This document shows positions 40,978 through 50,145 of a stretch of DNA of 64,000 nucleotides, in pieces (position 1 is the stretch's first letter; each line of letters opens with the position of its first letter). Both the position numbers and the translations under genes were made by a program. This stretch comes from Verrucomicrobiales bacterium. Lineage in GTDB: Bacteria > Verrucomicrobiota > Verrucomicrobiia > Limisphaerales > JAYPXF01. The DNA lies in assembly GCA_002715965.1 (NCBI GenBank), contig PBAL01000072.1, positions 1-64,000 on the forward strand, written 5' to 3'. The notes under the pieces were generated by a model. It saw only the letters and a program-made list of their open reading frames with translations, was not told where the DNA came from and did no database searches.

Positions 40978-43176
40978 TCAATACTTTGATTTGAGGTCAG
41001 GTTCTTCGCTTGAATCCTGTCCGCGCTGGCGATCCACCTTTCCCTTCAACTCGCGAGGTTTGCTGTCGATGTTGAGGGATCCGGACGAAGAGGGGTTGTC
41101 GTGATAATGATAGCCGCTGTAGTAGTAGTATGAGGCGTCGCTGGAGACGTTGATGTTGTTCAGCACGATGCCCAGGAGTGTCCCGCCCACCTTTTCGATC
41201 ATCTGTCGCGAGCGTACGGCGAGGGATTGGGGATACTTGCGGTATTGGATGACCAGCAGCGTGAGGTCCACCATGCTGGTAAGAACTGTCGCATCGCTCA
41301 CGCCCATGAGGGGCGGGGAATCGAGCAGGATGAAGTCGTAGCGGCTTTGAACCTCCTTTACAAAATCGCGCATCTGCTGCGAATTCAGGATGCCCATGGC
41401 GCTGCTCGGCAGTTTGCCGCTGGGAAGGAGATCGAGGTCCGCCTGATCGGTTTTCTGGATGACGTCCTCCAGTTTGCCCTGCCCGAGCAGGTAATCGGTG
41501 AGGCCGGGTGAATTCTCGATGTCCAGCCGCTTGTGGAGGCTGGGGCGACGGAGATCGGAATCAACGAGGAGCACGCGATTGCCATTTTGCGCAAAGATGG
41601 TGGCAAGATTGAGAACGGTGGTGGACTTGCCTTCTCCCGCGCCCCCGCTGACAACGGTGATGGTATTTGCGTTGGGTTTCTTGTTGGTGAATAGAATATT
41701 TGTACGGAGCACACGGTAGGGTTCGGCGTGCGGGGTGTCTGGATCTTCGTTCATGAGGACGCCGACGTTTTGCGGAATGACCGCAAGCACGGGTGCCTGC
41801 AAGGTGTGCTCGACGTCGTCGATTGTCTTCACGCTGGTGTCAAGATACTCGATGAAGAAGGCCATTCCGATTCCCATCACGGCACCGAGCACGACTCCCA
41901 GTGCGATGTTCAGTGCGACCTTGGGCTTGGCAGGGCGGATGGCGGGTTCGGCGGGATCAATGACTTCCACCGCGGCAGTACGTCCGATGTCGGCGTCGAT
42001 TTCCTCGGACTCGATCTTCAGTTCGATCGTATCGCGGATGCGTTCGAGCCGTTCGAGCTTCTTCTGCACGTCCATATATCGCTGGCCGTTCTCGGCAGCC
42101 GTACGGTTCTGCTCCCGGGCCTTGTCGAGTTGCGTCATGCGGTTGTCGTAGCCGGATTGGAGCGCTTTCGCCTCCGCTTCAAGCCCGCTCATGATGCCTT
42201 TTACTCGGCCCTCGATCTGCAACTGGATTTCGAGGATCACCTTGGTCATGCGTTCGATTTCGGGATTCTTCGGTCCGAGTTCCTTGCCCTTGGCGACGAG
42301 TTCCTGCTGTGCGGTGGCCAGCTGTTCGTAGAGACGCGGGAGGTTGATCTCGTTGGGCAGAACGGTCATCAGGGCATTGCCCAGCACCTTTGGGGAGAGA
42401 CTCTTCAGCTGTTCGAGCTGGGTCTTCTTTGAGGTCAAGCCGGCGTTCATCTCGATGTTGAGCATCTCAAGCGCGCGAACGCGTTCGCTGTCGAGCGCTA
42501 AGGCGACCTTGCCGGGAGTTTCCATGATGACGTCAAACTTGAGTTCTTCCCGAACGCGTTGGACGTCCGCTTGCGCCTGCACAACGGAGTTGCTGGCTTC
42601 ACCAAGTTTTTCACGCATCTTCGCGATACCTTTGCGAACTTGCGTGATGCGGTTCTGCTCGCGGGTTTCGGCATAGACCTTGGCAATGGTGTTGGCGATT
42701 TCGGCGGCTTCCTTCTTGTCCTCGCTGTAGACGGTGAGCGCGATGATGCTGGTATTCCGGACCTGTGTGGGATCGATGCGTTTTTCGAGCAGGAGCTTCG
42801 TTTTTTGAGGCGTAAATTCGCCGATGCCATAGCGGGCGCCCCAGACGCGGCCGAGGTTCATCTTTTCAATGACGGGATAGAGAACCTCAGCCGATTGAAG
42901 TCGTTCGAACTGCGTGAGGATGAAGAAGGGATCAAAATCCGGGCCTTGAGGCGTTCCGCCGAGCAGCTCGATGTCGCTGGCGGTGTCCTTCTTCACGTCC
43001 ATGCGGACCGTGCTCTTGTAGGTTTTGGGCAGGAGATAGGTGACGAAGGTGGCCACGAGGACCACGAAGATGAAATTGACGAAGATGACGCCTTTGCGAA
43101 GTCGGAGGATGCGCCAGTAGTCCAGGAAGTGAAGCCGGTTGTCGCTGCTGGTCGGGCCGTTCGATTGATATTCCAT
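40978..43176 (-). CDS. Wzc-like chain-length regulator and tyrosine autokinase
   Basis: 732 residues. Wzz domain with two membrane helices (28-50 and 421-443, the second preceded by a proline-rich 'PAEPAIRPAKPKV'). A long periplasmic coiled coil (about 180-400) with GNVR-type features lies between them. The cytoplasmic kinase has Walker A 'SGGAGEGKSTTVL' (510-522), Walker A' 'VLLVDSDLRRPSL' (535-547) and Walker B 'FILLDSPPLMG' (615-625). The C-terminal tail has the Tyr cluster 'ASYYYYSGYHYH', the usual autophosphorylation site. It assembles with the export lipoprotein to control polymer length. A terminator lies only 6 bp before its ATG. Confidence 0.95.
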   Translation of the reverse strand: MEYQSNGPTSSDNRLHFLDYWRILRLRKGVIFVNFIFVVLVATFVTYLLPKTYKSTVRMDVKKDTASDIELLGGTPQGPDFDPFFILTQFERLQSAEVLYPVIEKMNLGRVWGARYGIGEFTPQKTKLLLEKRIDPTQVRNTSIIALTVYSEDKKEAAEIANTIAKVYAETREQNRITQVRKGIAKMREKLGEASNSVVQAQADVQRVREELKFDVIMETPGKVALALDSERVRALEMLNIEMNAGLTSKKTQLEQLKSLSPKVLGNALMTVLPNEINLPRLYEQLATAQQELVAKGKELGPKNPEIERMTKVILEIQLQIEGRVKGIMSGLEAEAKALQSGYDNRMTQLDKAREQNRTAAENGQRYMDVQKKLERLERIRDTIELKIESEEIDADIGRTAAVEVIDPAEPAIRPAKPKVALNIALGVVLGAVMGIGMAFFIEYLDTSVKTIDDVEHTLQAPVLAVIPQNVGVLMNEDPDTPHAEPYRVLRTNILFTNKKPNANTITVVSGGAGEGKSTTVLNLATIFAQNGNRVLLVDSDLRRPSLHKRLDIENSPGLTDYLLGQGKLEDVIQKTDQADLDLLPSGKLPSSAMGILNSQQMRDFVKEVQSRYDFILLDSPPLMGVSDATVLTSMVDLTLLVIQYRKYPQSLAVRSRQMIEKVGGTLLGIVLNNINVSSDASYYYYSGYHYHDNPSSSGSLNIDSKPRELKGKVDRQRGQDSSEEPDLKSKY

Positions 43177-43181
43177 TACTT

Positions 43182-43218
43182 AAAAAAAATGGAGGCCGGC
43201 GGAAACCCAGCCTCCATT
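43182..43218 (-). terminator. Intrinsic terminator directly before wzc
   Basis: On the minus strand: AATGGAGGC (43218-43210), a 13-base loop, GCCTCCATT (43196-43188), then T8 (43189-43182). The stem is perfect. It follows the barrel gene stop by 23 bp, and the kinase ATG begins at 43176, so it is either the end of the barrel transcript or an attenuator inside the operon. Confidence 0.88.
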
Positions 43219-43241
43219 GGTTGAACAAAAACTGCTCTGGC

Positions 43242-44495
43242 TCAGTACTGATAGTTCAGGCCAATGAAGCCGCGGTGCCTGGTAAACTCACGACCGCCCA
43301 GCGGGGAACTGAGGTCATCCAGTATATAGCCCGTTTCGGCATTCAGGGTGCCGTCACCGAGGACGTCGTATATGAACGTCAACCCCAGCGACGCGAGTTT
43401 GTCGCGCTGGTCATCGGCCTGGCCCTGGAAAAACCTGGTCAGTTGGTAGTTGCCGGTGACATTGGCGGAAAGCGGACCGAAGATCCGCGTATCGACAGAA
43501 CCGTAGATCGAGGTGGCTTCGCCATCGAGCGTGGGATTGCCATTTCCGGCCCGGACTGCAACGTCCACCCCGGTTCGGCGGTTCTTTACGCCGAGGGTGA
43601 ACTTGGTGTCCGTTCCGGCGTCGTATTCTACACGGACATCAGCCATCAGGTTGACGACATCGTCGTCGATGTTTCCAACGGCGTTGGGAAACTTGGTGTA
43701 TTGAACGCCAATGTCGCCATTGATTTCGGTCACATCATTCAATTGGTATTCTCCACCGACGAAGAACTGATGCGTGTATGAGTTTCTTTCCTCCGCGAAG
43801 ACGTCGCGAGTGGCGCCGGGTGTCACACCGACCGCGGCAACGTGGTCATCGCTTGTGGACAGGTAATAATTGAAGCCGTATCCGATGCGGGCGGTCAGCA
43901 CGTCACTGACCTTCCAACGCGGGTCGACGCGGAAGTCGTGAATCATTGAATCGAGCAATGCCGAACGAGCGCCGGTGCCGTCCTGCTCGTTGTCCACGAA
44001 CGTATTCTTGTAGGCCGTGCCGAGATCGATCAGCTCGTTCATGTCATACACTCCGTGCAGTTGGAACTCGTTCCGGAAGTAACTGCCTTCGGTCTTGATC
44101 GGCGCAGTGACGATCTGCTCGTTGACGCCAGGCTCCTGGGCGTAAGCGAAGGAATTCTGCAACTGCAACTCCACAACGTCACTGGGAGAGTTCTGGACCA
44201 GTACATCGACCTTGTGTTGCTGGTCGGTCCGGTTGTTGGGACGGCCCTCGAAGAAGCGAAGGCGGTAGTCGTACTTCATCTGGAACGACGTTGGCCCCTC
44301 ACCGGTCCGCCAAGTCCCGATCGGGTTCAGGTCGAAGCCGAAACTTTCATCACCTTGAGCGAGAGTGTTGTAGTTGTCGTCGTAGAAACTGCGGACATTG
44401 GCTTCCAGATTCCAAGGCTTTTCCTGGGCTTGTGTGCTGAAAAGGCCGAGCACACCGATGCCCACGACACCGGCTGAGGTGAAAACGCGTTTCAT
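43242..44495 (-). CDS. Outer-membrane beta-barrel protein of the EPS locus
   Basis: 417 residues from the ATG at 44495, with signal 'FTSAGVVGIGVLGLFSTQAQ'. The rest is alternating polar and aromatic strands typical of a porin-like barrel: 'TSFQMKYDYRLRFFEG', 'VELQLQNSFAYAQE', 'LTARIGYGFNYYLS', 'VNLMADVRVEYDAG' and 'LGLTFIYDVLG'. It ends in the aromatic 'GLNYQY' expected by the BAM machinery. It resembles BBP2/EpsL-type barrels encoded in exopolysaccharide operons. It is placed upstream of the kinase and the SLBB lipoprotein and is a reasonable outer-membrane exit for the polymer. Confidence 0.85.
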   Translation of the reverse strand: MKRVFTSAGVVGIGVLGLFSTQAQEKPWNLEANVRSFYDDNYNTLAQGDESFGFDLNPIGTWRTGEGPTSFQMKYDYRLRFFEGRPNNRTDQQHKVDVLVQNSPSDVVELQLQNSFAYAQEPGVNEQIVTAPIKTEGSYFRNEFQLHGVYDMNELIDLGTAYKNTFVDNEQDGTGARSALLDSMIHDFRVDPRWKVSDVLTARIGYGFNYYLSTSDDHVAAVGVTPGATRDVFAEERNSYTHQFFVGGEYQLNDVTEINGDIGVQYTKFPNAVGNIDDDVVNLMADVRVEYDAGTDTKFTLGVKNRRTGVDVAVRAGNGNPTLDGEATSIYGSVDTRIFGPLSANVTGNYQLTRFFQGQADDQRDKLASLGLTFIYDVLGDGTLNAETGYILDDLSSPLGGREFTRHRGFIGLNYQY

Positions 44496-44627
44496 AAGGG
44501 AAAATCCGCCAAAATATTCATTGCTGTCGGGCCTGCTTTCTATGGTTTTGGCCATTGGGTGTCAATGCGATAGTTCTTTGATAATCAAGTGTTTCCGAAT
44601 CGTCACTCGCATTTTTGACATGCCCGG

Positions 44628-46421
44628 TTATGGGGAAGCGTTTGCAGGGTTGGTCGAACTCAGCCAGCGGGGCGAATCTGTAAGAAAAAGCTGATACGGA
44701 AAGCCTTCCGCGAGCGCGTGTCGAAGCGGAAATCCGGTTGGAATCTCCTCCTTCACCACGGCCTCTGCGGCAAAGCGCCCCAGCATCGGATTCTGGCCGG
44801 TGATCATGTCCGTCACCAGCCGGCGATCGAGCGAGATCGATGTCAGATACACTGCATTGACGGGTTTCTGGGCGTGCATTTCGACGAAACCCTCGGCAAA
44901 AGGGGAGGGGAGCCACACTGTTCTTCGGTCGCCGTACCAGGCGAAGGCCCAAGGCGCGTCACTCATGGCCAGTTCGCCCTCATCCAGCCACTGGCCGCGC
45001 TCCTGGATAACCGACGGCACGTAGGGAGGGTAGGCGAGGGGAGAGCCGGTTCCGTTCACGACCTTCGAAATCAGGGGCAGCGAAAGCACGATCACCACGC
45101 CCACGGTGGCGAGTCGATGGGCGAATGGGCCGCTGAATTCGAGGCGATCAAGCAGGCTGGACAGCATCGCGGTGCCATACACGAACACCAATGGGCTGAG
45201 GAGGATGAGGTAATTGGCCTCGTTCACCAGTGGCACCAGTTTGGCAAAGTGTGTCCGCACAAGCGCCTGGGCCAGGCCGAGGATCACCATCGCGCCCAGT
45301 GTGAGCCAACGGAGTCGGGCAATTGCCGAATTTCGAAAGGGAACGAGCAGACCGACGAGAAAAAGGGCCAAGATCCAATTGCCGGCAAATGTGGGCAGGG
45401 TGTTCTGGACGATTTCTGGTAGGTTCGCATCCAGCTTGGTCCAGTATTCGTCGATGCCCACCTTGCCAATGTCGTGTGGGGAGTTTAGTTGCTCCGGATT
45501 CATCAGACGGAACACCTTGTCTTCAGGAAATCGGTCTGTGTTCTCCATGACGAACAATCCACCGGTGCCAAAGGCCATTCCGGACAATTCATAATTGCGC
45601 GTCATCCAAGGCGCGAGCACGAGAATGAAACTGAGCAGCGCCGACAGCCCCATCATGAACCCGCGATTCTGAAACGCGAAACTGAGGAATACCACCAGGG
45701 GAATGGCCAGTCCACAGAGTGCGTAGCGTGAAAGTCCCAATAGCCCCGTAAGCACCCCGGCCAGCACCGACCACAACACCAGGCGCGACACGCGGTCTGG
45801 GTCCTCGTCGAAAGCGCGGATCTCGGACACCAGGACATGCGCCAAGGCAGTCACCAGCACGAGTATCCAGCAGGTGGACAACCCTGACTGCGTGAAGCGC
45901 CACATGAGATCCGTTCCCGCCAGCAGAATCGTGCTGATCCAAGCCACGTAATTGTCGAACAGCCTCCGCGCCAGAGACCATGTCAATCCGAGCACGATGA
46001 AAAAGAGAAACTGATTGAAACAGGCAATCTTCAGTTCCGCGCGATTCGTGAGCGATGGTGCATCCGGATCGGCCGCGTAATCGAACCCTCCGATGCGCAT
46101 CCAGAGTGACAAGACGAAGGGGTACGCCGGCGCGTTGGCCAGATCCGGCTGCGGGTCCCCAAGCTGAAACTGCTCATTGCGCGCCTGGAGAAAATGCAGG
46201 TCGGCCGGCCGGATGAACTGCGTCGTGAATCCATCCCCGCGACTGAGGTTCCGCGCGATCTGGGCCGTATCCATCGCCGATGGATGCTCGAAATTCTTGA
46301 AGGCCCGCACATTGTAGATCGTTGCGAGCGCGATCAGCCCCATGATAAACACCACCCAGCGAACGACGCGTGCGCCCGCGCCTTCTTCTAGTGAGTGGAT
46401 CCATTCCTGTATCGTCGGCAT
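44628..46421 (-). CDS. PMT-like membrane glycosyltransferase
   Basis: 597 residues with about ten membrane helices. After the first helix comes a periplasmic loop 'MDTAQIARNLSRGDGF', in the position of the catalytic acidic motif of GT39/GT83 (ArnT/PMT) enzymes that use polyprenyl-phosphate sugars. Further traits are 'ANAPAYPFVLSLWMRIGG', 'LDANLPEIVQNTLPTFAGN' and a soluble C-terminal domain of about 130 residues ('MSDAPWAFAWYGDRRTVWLP'). It probably adds sugars on the periplasmic face, fitting the adjoining exopolysaccharide locus. The donor and acceptor are unknown. Confidence 0.75.
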   Translation of the reverse strand: MPTIQEWIHSLEEGAGARVVRWVVFIMGLIALATIYNVRAFKNFEHPSAMDTAQIARNLSRGDGFTTQFIRPADLHFLQARNEQFQLGDPQPDLANAPAYPFVLSLWMRIGGFDYAADPDAPSLTNRAELKIACFNQFLFFIVLGLTWSLARRLFDNYVAWISTILLAGTDLMWRFTQSGLSTCWILVLVTALAHVLVSEIRAFDEDPDRVSRLVLWSVLAGVLTGLLGLSRYALCGLAIPLVVFLSFAFQNRGFMMGLSALLSFILVLAPWMTRNYELSGMAFGTGGLFVMENTDRFPEDKVFRLMNPEQLNSPHDIGKVGIDEYWTKLDANLPEIVQNTLPTFAGNWILALFLVGLLVPFRNSAIARLRWLTLGAMVILGLAQALVRTHFAKLVPLVNEANYLILLSPLVFVYGTAMLSSLLDRLEFSGPFAHRLATVGVVIVLSLPLISKVVNGTGSPLAYPPYVPSVIQERGQWLDEGELAMSDAPWAFAWYGDRRTVWLPSPFAEGFVEMHAQKPVNAVYLTSISLDRRLVTDMITGQNPMLGRFAAEAVVKEEIPTGFPLRHALAEGFPYQLFLTDSPRWLSSTNPANASP

Positions 46422-46568
46422 TTGATCGGCAGTTTCGCGGTGGCGGTTTGTTTAACCACGAATGGACGCAATGGGGGAATGCTGAAATGCCCGTTGGAGC
46501 GAACACCGCGAACGGGAAATGGGTGCGAATGTGTGTTTGATGTTTGCGGATTCGTCGTCCTCGGCGGC

Positions 46569-47996
46569 TTACACGTTGGCCGTGATTCGTGAGTTCCCCA
46601 ACGCCGAGATCAATTCATCGATTTCCCAGGCGAGCTTGTTCTGCGAAAGCACATCCGCGCTCGCCCCGTGTTCCCAGACTGCGAAACGAATCAGCCTTCC
46701 TACATCCTTTCGCAGCAACGGTTGCGCAATGTGGCCCGCGAGAAAACCGGCGAGGACATCGCCGCTTCCGCCTTGTCCGAGCAACGCATTGCCGGATGAG
46801 TTCACCGAGATCGTGTCCTCTGCGCGACCAATGAGTGTCTGGTGTCCTTTCAGAACGACCCAGCAGTTGCCGAACTTGGTGGAAAGCCGTCGGAGCGCAT
46901 CCGGGCGGTCGTCCTGCACAAACGCAGCCGGCTTGTCCAGGAGACGTGCTGCTTCACCCGGGTGTGGTGTGATTACCCGGGGTGCCGTGGATTCCAACTC
47001 GTCCGGCAGCCAGTCCAACGCGCTGGCATCGACCACCACCGGAAGCGCCGAGTAGCTCCAAAGTGCTTGAGCAAATCTGCGGAGTTTCTTGCTCACTTCC
47101 GGTCCGGCTAATCCCGGTCCGATAAGGATGGCAGATGTGGAGTCCGGAAATTTCAGTTCGTCTTTCGCCGGACGAACCATCGCCTGCTGCAACTGCGCGG
47201 CCACCGGTGCGTAGGCGGGCGTGTAAACGCTCACCAAACCGGGCATTGCCCGAAGGGCTCCCCGCGCAGCCAGGACGGCTGCACCGTGATAGCCCTCGCT
47301 TCCGGCAATGACCGCCAGATGACCAAAGGTTCCCTTGTGACCGGAAGCCGGCCGTGGGGTGGGGTAGTGGTCGAAATCCAAACCCTCGGTCCACACCATG
47401 CCGCTCGACTCCGGCGGATCGGTCAGCCCGATCTCCGCGGCCAGCAGCAGATGCCCCGTGTATTCTGCGGCACGCGTGCGGATCAGGCCGTTCTTTGGAG
47501 CGCCGAAAGTGATCGTGTGTTGTGCCTTGATAGCCGCGCCCATTACGTCTCCGGAGTCGGCGTTGAGGCCGGACGGGACATCCACCGCCAGCACGGGTGT
47601 CGGGAATTCATTGATAGCATGGATGATCTGTTTCCAATCCCCGGCCAGATCCCGGTTCAAGCCGATCCCAAACAATCCATCGATCAAGAGATCACCCTGA
47701 TTGCGGGTCAATTCCAGCCGTTGGGGCAGGGAATGAATTCCTGATGCCGGATCGTGAATCTCCACCAGGTGAACCTTCCGGTCTTCGATATACTCAGTCG
47801 CGTATTTTGCATCACCTCCGTTATTGCCCTTGCCGGCCAGCACGACTATGGACGCGCCGGCGGGTGTCAGGCGCATGGCAGCCTCGGCAACGGCGCGTCC
47901 GGCCAGCCGCATGACGGTTTCGACGGATTGCCCGGTGGCCCAGGTGGCGTCCTCCCATTTGCGCATCTGATCGACGGAAATGATGGGAGCGGGCAT
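46569..47996 (-). CDS. nnr: Bifunctional NAD(P)H-hydrate epimerase/dehydratase
   Basis: 475 residues that repair damaged NADH and NADPH. The N-terminal YjeF_N epimerase has 'IVVLAGKGNNGGDAKYAT' and 'VLAVDVPSGLNADSGDVMG'. The C-terminal ADP/ATP-dependent dehydratase has 'GHKGTFGHLAVIAGSEGYHG', 'RVITPHPGEAARLL', 'CWVVLKGHQTLIG' and 'ALLGQGGSGDVLAGFLAGH'. Both halves look complete, so it is the fused form (nnrE+nnrD). It ends near 46569 with no clear terminator and starts 12 bp after the stop of the next gene upstream, so transcription with the Gfo/Idh gene is likely. Confidence 0.95.
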   Translation of the reverse strand: MPAPIISVDQMRKWEDATWATGQSVETVMRLAGRAVAEAAMRLTPAGASIVVLAGKGNNGGDAKYATEYIEDRKVHLVEIHDPASGIHSLPQRLELTRNQGDLLIDGLFGIGLNRDLAGDWKQIIHAINEFPTPVLAVDVPSGLNADSGDVMGAAIKAQHTITFGAPKNGLIRTRAAEYTGHLLLAAEIGLTDPPESSGMVWTEGLDFDHYPTPRPASGHKGTFGHLAVIAGSEGYHGAAVLAARGALRAMPGLVSVYTPAYAPVAAQLQQAMVRPAKDELKFPDSTSAILIGPGLAGPEVSKKLRRFAQALWSYSALPVVVDASALDWLPDELESTAPRVITPHPGEAARLLDKPAAFVQDDRPDALRRLSTKFGNCWVVLKGHQTLIGRAEDTISVNSSGNALLGQGGSGDVLAGFLAGHIAQPLLRKDVGRLIRFAVWEHGASADVLSQNKLAWEIDELISALGNSRITANV

Positions 47997-48008
47997 GTCG
48001 TGGGAAGG

Positions 48009-49046
48009 TTAGAGGAACACGAGCTGGCCGACCGCCGACGGTCCGTTGCTCACGGAAAGTTCCTCGGCTTCACAAATCTCGACCGAAGTGCAGGCGCACT
48101 TGGACGTGACGACGCTTGGCTGCGTGCCATTCTGGATCGATTCCACGAAGTGACGCAGTTCGCCGACGTAGCCATCGGGTCCGTCGATCTTGCGATGCTC
48201 CGGCTCCTTGCCGGCTTCACAAACACGCAGGCATTCATCGCCTCGGGATAGATCGTATTCCACGGTGGCGTTCTCGAAGTTCACGGTGTAGGCCATGTTG
48301 AACCCAAACCCCTTCGCAAAGCTCCAAGCTCCTTCGGCAAAGACCATCGCCCCGCAATTCACATGGTATTGCGTGACCACGTGGTCGATCGCTCCGCTCA
48401 CCTTCGTGTAACCCGTGGATTGCACCGCGCTCGGCCGGCCGAAGCAGAACTGGACGAAATCCGTGTCGTGAATGTGCAGGTCAAACAACGCGCCACCGGA
48501 ACGCGGCCCGTCGAGGAAGTTCTGCTGTCCCCACGCGGGAGCTTCGGCAACGCGACGGAAGCTGGCGGAAAGCACTTTCCCATAGGAGCCTTCATCGATC
48601 GTCTTTTTCAACCACGCCCATTCCGGCCAGAAACGCAGGCACATCGCGGGCATCATGATCTTGCCCGACTTTTCAGCCGCGTCGAGGATCTGCTTGGCGT
48701 CTCGGACGTTGCGCGCGAGCGGCTTCTCACAGAGCACGTGCTTTCCCGCGTTGAGCGCGAGCACGGCATGTTCCCGGTGGGCGAAGGTAGGACTGCAGAT
48801 GTCGATCGCGTCGATCTCCGGATCGAGCAGCATTTCCTTGTATGAGGTGAAGCCCTTGAACGAGCCTGGCTCCAGTTTGATCGGTTCGTTGTCACCAACG
48901 TTGCCAGCAACATCGCTGAAATCGCCGTCCAGACGGTTTCCACTTGGATTACACAGCGCGACAATCTCCGCGCCATCCACTTCCCGAAAAGCTTTCAAGT
49001 GCGTTGCCGCCATGAAGCCCAAACCCACTAATCCAATTCTTGGCAT
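48009..49046 (-). CDS. Gfo/Idh/MocA-family oxidoreductase
   Basis: 345 residues from the ATG at 49046 (MPRIGLVGLGFMAATHLKAF, the dinucleotide-binding turn); earlier in-frame residues are unlike the family. NAD(P)-binding fold with 'CSPTFAHREHAVLALNAGKH' and the hallmark 'CEKPLARN' (the Lys of EKP). C-terminal sheet with 'SGGALFDLHIHDTDFVQFCFG', which carries the catalytic His/Asp pair. It oxidises or reduces a sugar or cyclitol; the substrate is unknown. It is 12 bp upstream of the Nnr gene on the same strand. Confidence 0.93.
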   Translation of the reverse strand: MPRIGLVGLGFMAATHLKAFREVDGAEIVALCNPSGNRLDGDFSDVAGNVGDNEPIKLEPGSFKGFTSYKEMLLDPEIDAIDICSPTFAHREHAVLALNAGKHVLCEKPLARNVRDAKQILDAAEKSGKIMMPAMCLRFWPEWAWLKKTIDEGSYGKVLSASFRRVAEAPAWGQQNFLDGPRSGGALFDLHIHDTDFVQFCFGRPSAVQSTGYTKVSGAIDHVVTQYHVNCGAMVFAEGAWSFAKGFGFNMAYTVNFENATVEYDLSRGDECLRVCEAGKEPEHRKIDGPDGYVGELRHFVESIQNGTQPSVVTSKCACTSVEICEAEELSVSNGPSAVGQLVFL

Positions 49047-49179
49047 GACTTGTTTGGACTTCGCCCATGTGCGCTTGGCAACAAAGTCCGGTGTTGCGTG
49101 CTGAGGGAGATTCTTTAGCCCCTGCATCGCGCCGTGCCAATTCTTTTCAGGCTGCGAATGCACAAACCCGTTGGATAAC

Positions 49180-50000
49180 TCAGTCGTCCTGCGGGTAGGG
49201 AATCGTTCTCGTCGCTGTTGCGAAGACGCCAGGCGGTCTCGAGCCTCCACCAAAACTGCCTCCGCTCGAAAAACCTCCGCTTCCAAAGAATCCGCCGCTC
49301 AAGTGCGAATTGGACGTCCCGGTTTGCCAGATGCCGGTATAGGCATATTGGCCGCCTGACCTGTTTGAGGCTTCGGTAATCGACCTGAGATTGGCTCCCG
49401 GCAAACTGAAGATCCAACTCCAGATATCCCAAGCCCAACCCCTGCGACCGTGCCGGCCGAAGGAGTAGAGATGCAACACGACCAACACACCGATGAACCA
49501 ATTCATTGCGCGTTGCTTCTTGGATGCCTTGACTGCCGGAAGCGGTAGTCCACGGGCCATCTTGTCGAGTGCGATCGCGCCATCCCTGATTCCAGCCGAG
49601 AACTTGCCGTCCTTGAACTGCGAGATGATCTGCCCGCTCATGACGAACAACTGCCGTTCGCTGTAAACTGCCCGAAGAAATGTCGCCTGGCTCAGTTCGC
49701 GCAGCAGCAGCTTTTCCTGATACTCGAAGAGTTCGCCGGTTGGCAGCGTAAGTGTTTCAAATTTCCGCACCGCATTAAAAGCCGCCGGGTCGTCAATCTT
49801 GTCGGCCAAAAGCTGTTCTTCCATGAACGCCTCGAAAGCATCTTCCTCGTCTTCAGCCAATGCACGCACGCGCTGATAATCCCACGGGCGCGCCCGACGG
49901 CGCCGGGAAGGAGCGCGTGGCTGATCAACCAGTGAGAGATGAACAGGAGGTAACCGCCCAGGATGAGCAGCAGGATCTTCAGGACGTCGGCCATTATCAT
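49180..50000 (-). pseudogene. TPM/YgcG-like membrane protein split by a frameshift
   Basis: One frame starts at 50000 with MIMADVLKILLLILGGYLLF, a membrane anchor, and runs to about 49895. A second frame then continues as 'WDYQRVRALAEDEEDAFEAF', 'LPTGELFEYQEKLLLRELSQ', 'FKDGKFSAGIRDGAIALDKM', a central helix 'NWFIGVLVVLHLYSF' and a Gly/Ser-rich tail 'GGFFGSGGFSSGGSFGGG'. The two fit together if one base is missing near GGGCGCGCCCG at 49890-49900. The Gly/Ser tail and the 'F..GDY/KF.AGI..G' helix recall TPM-domain YgcG proteins, but the domain is not complete enough to be sure. A GTG at 49869 could start the second part alone. Confidence 0.5.
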
Positions 50001-50145
50001 AGGCGTGAGCGGGTTGGGACAGGTAACGCGTTTTGGGGCGGATCAGTTACGGATAATGGAGAAACTCCCCGGCGAGGCAGTCATTGTTCGCGCATTCTTC
50101 GCCAAACCGTTGACTTCCTGACAACCCGTGTAATGCTCCGCGCCC

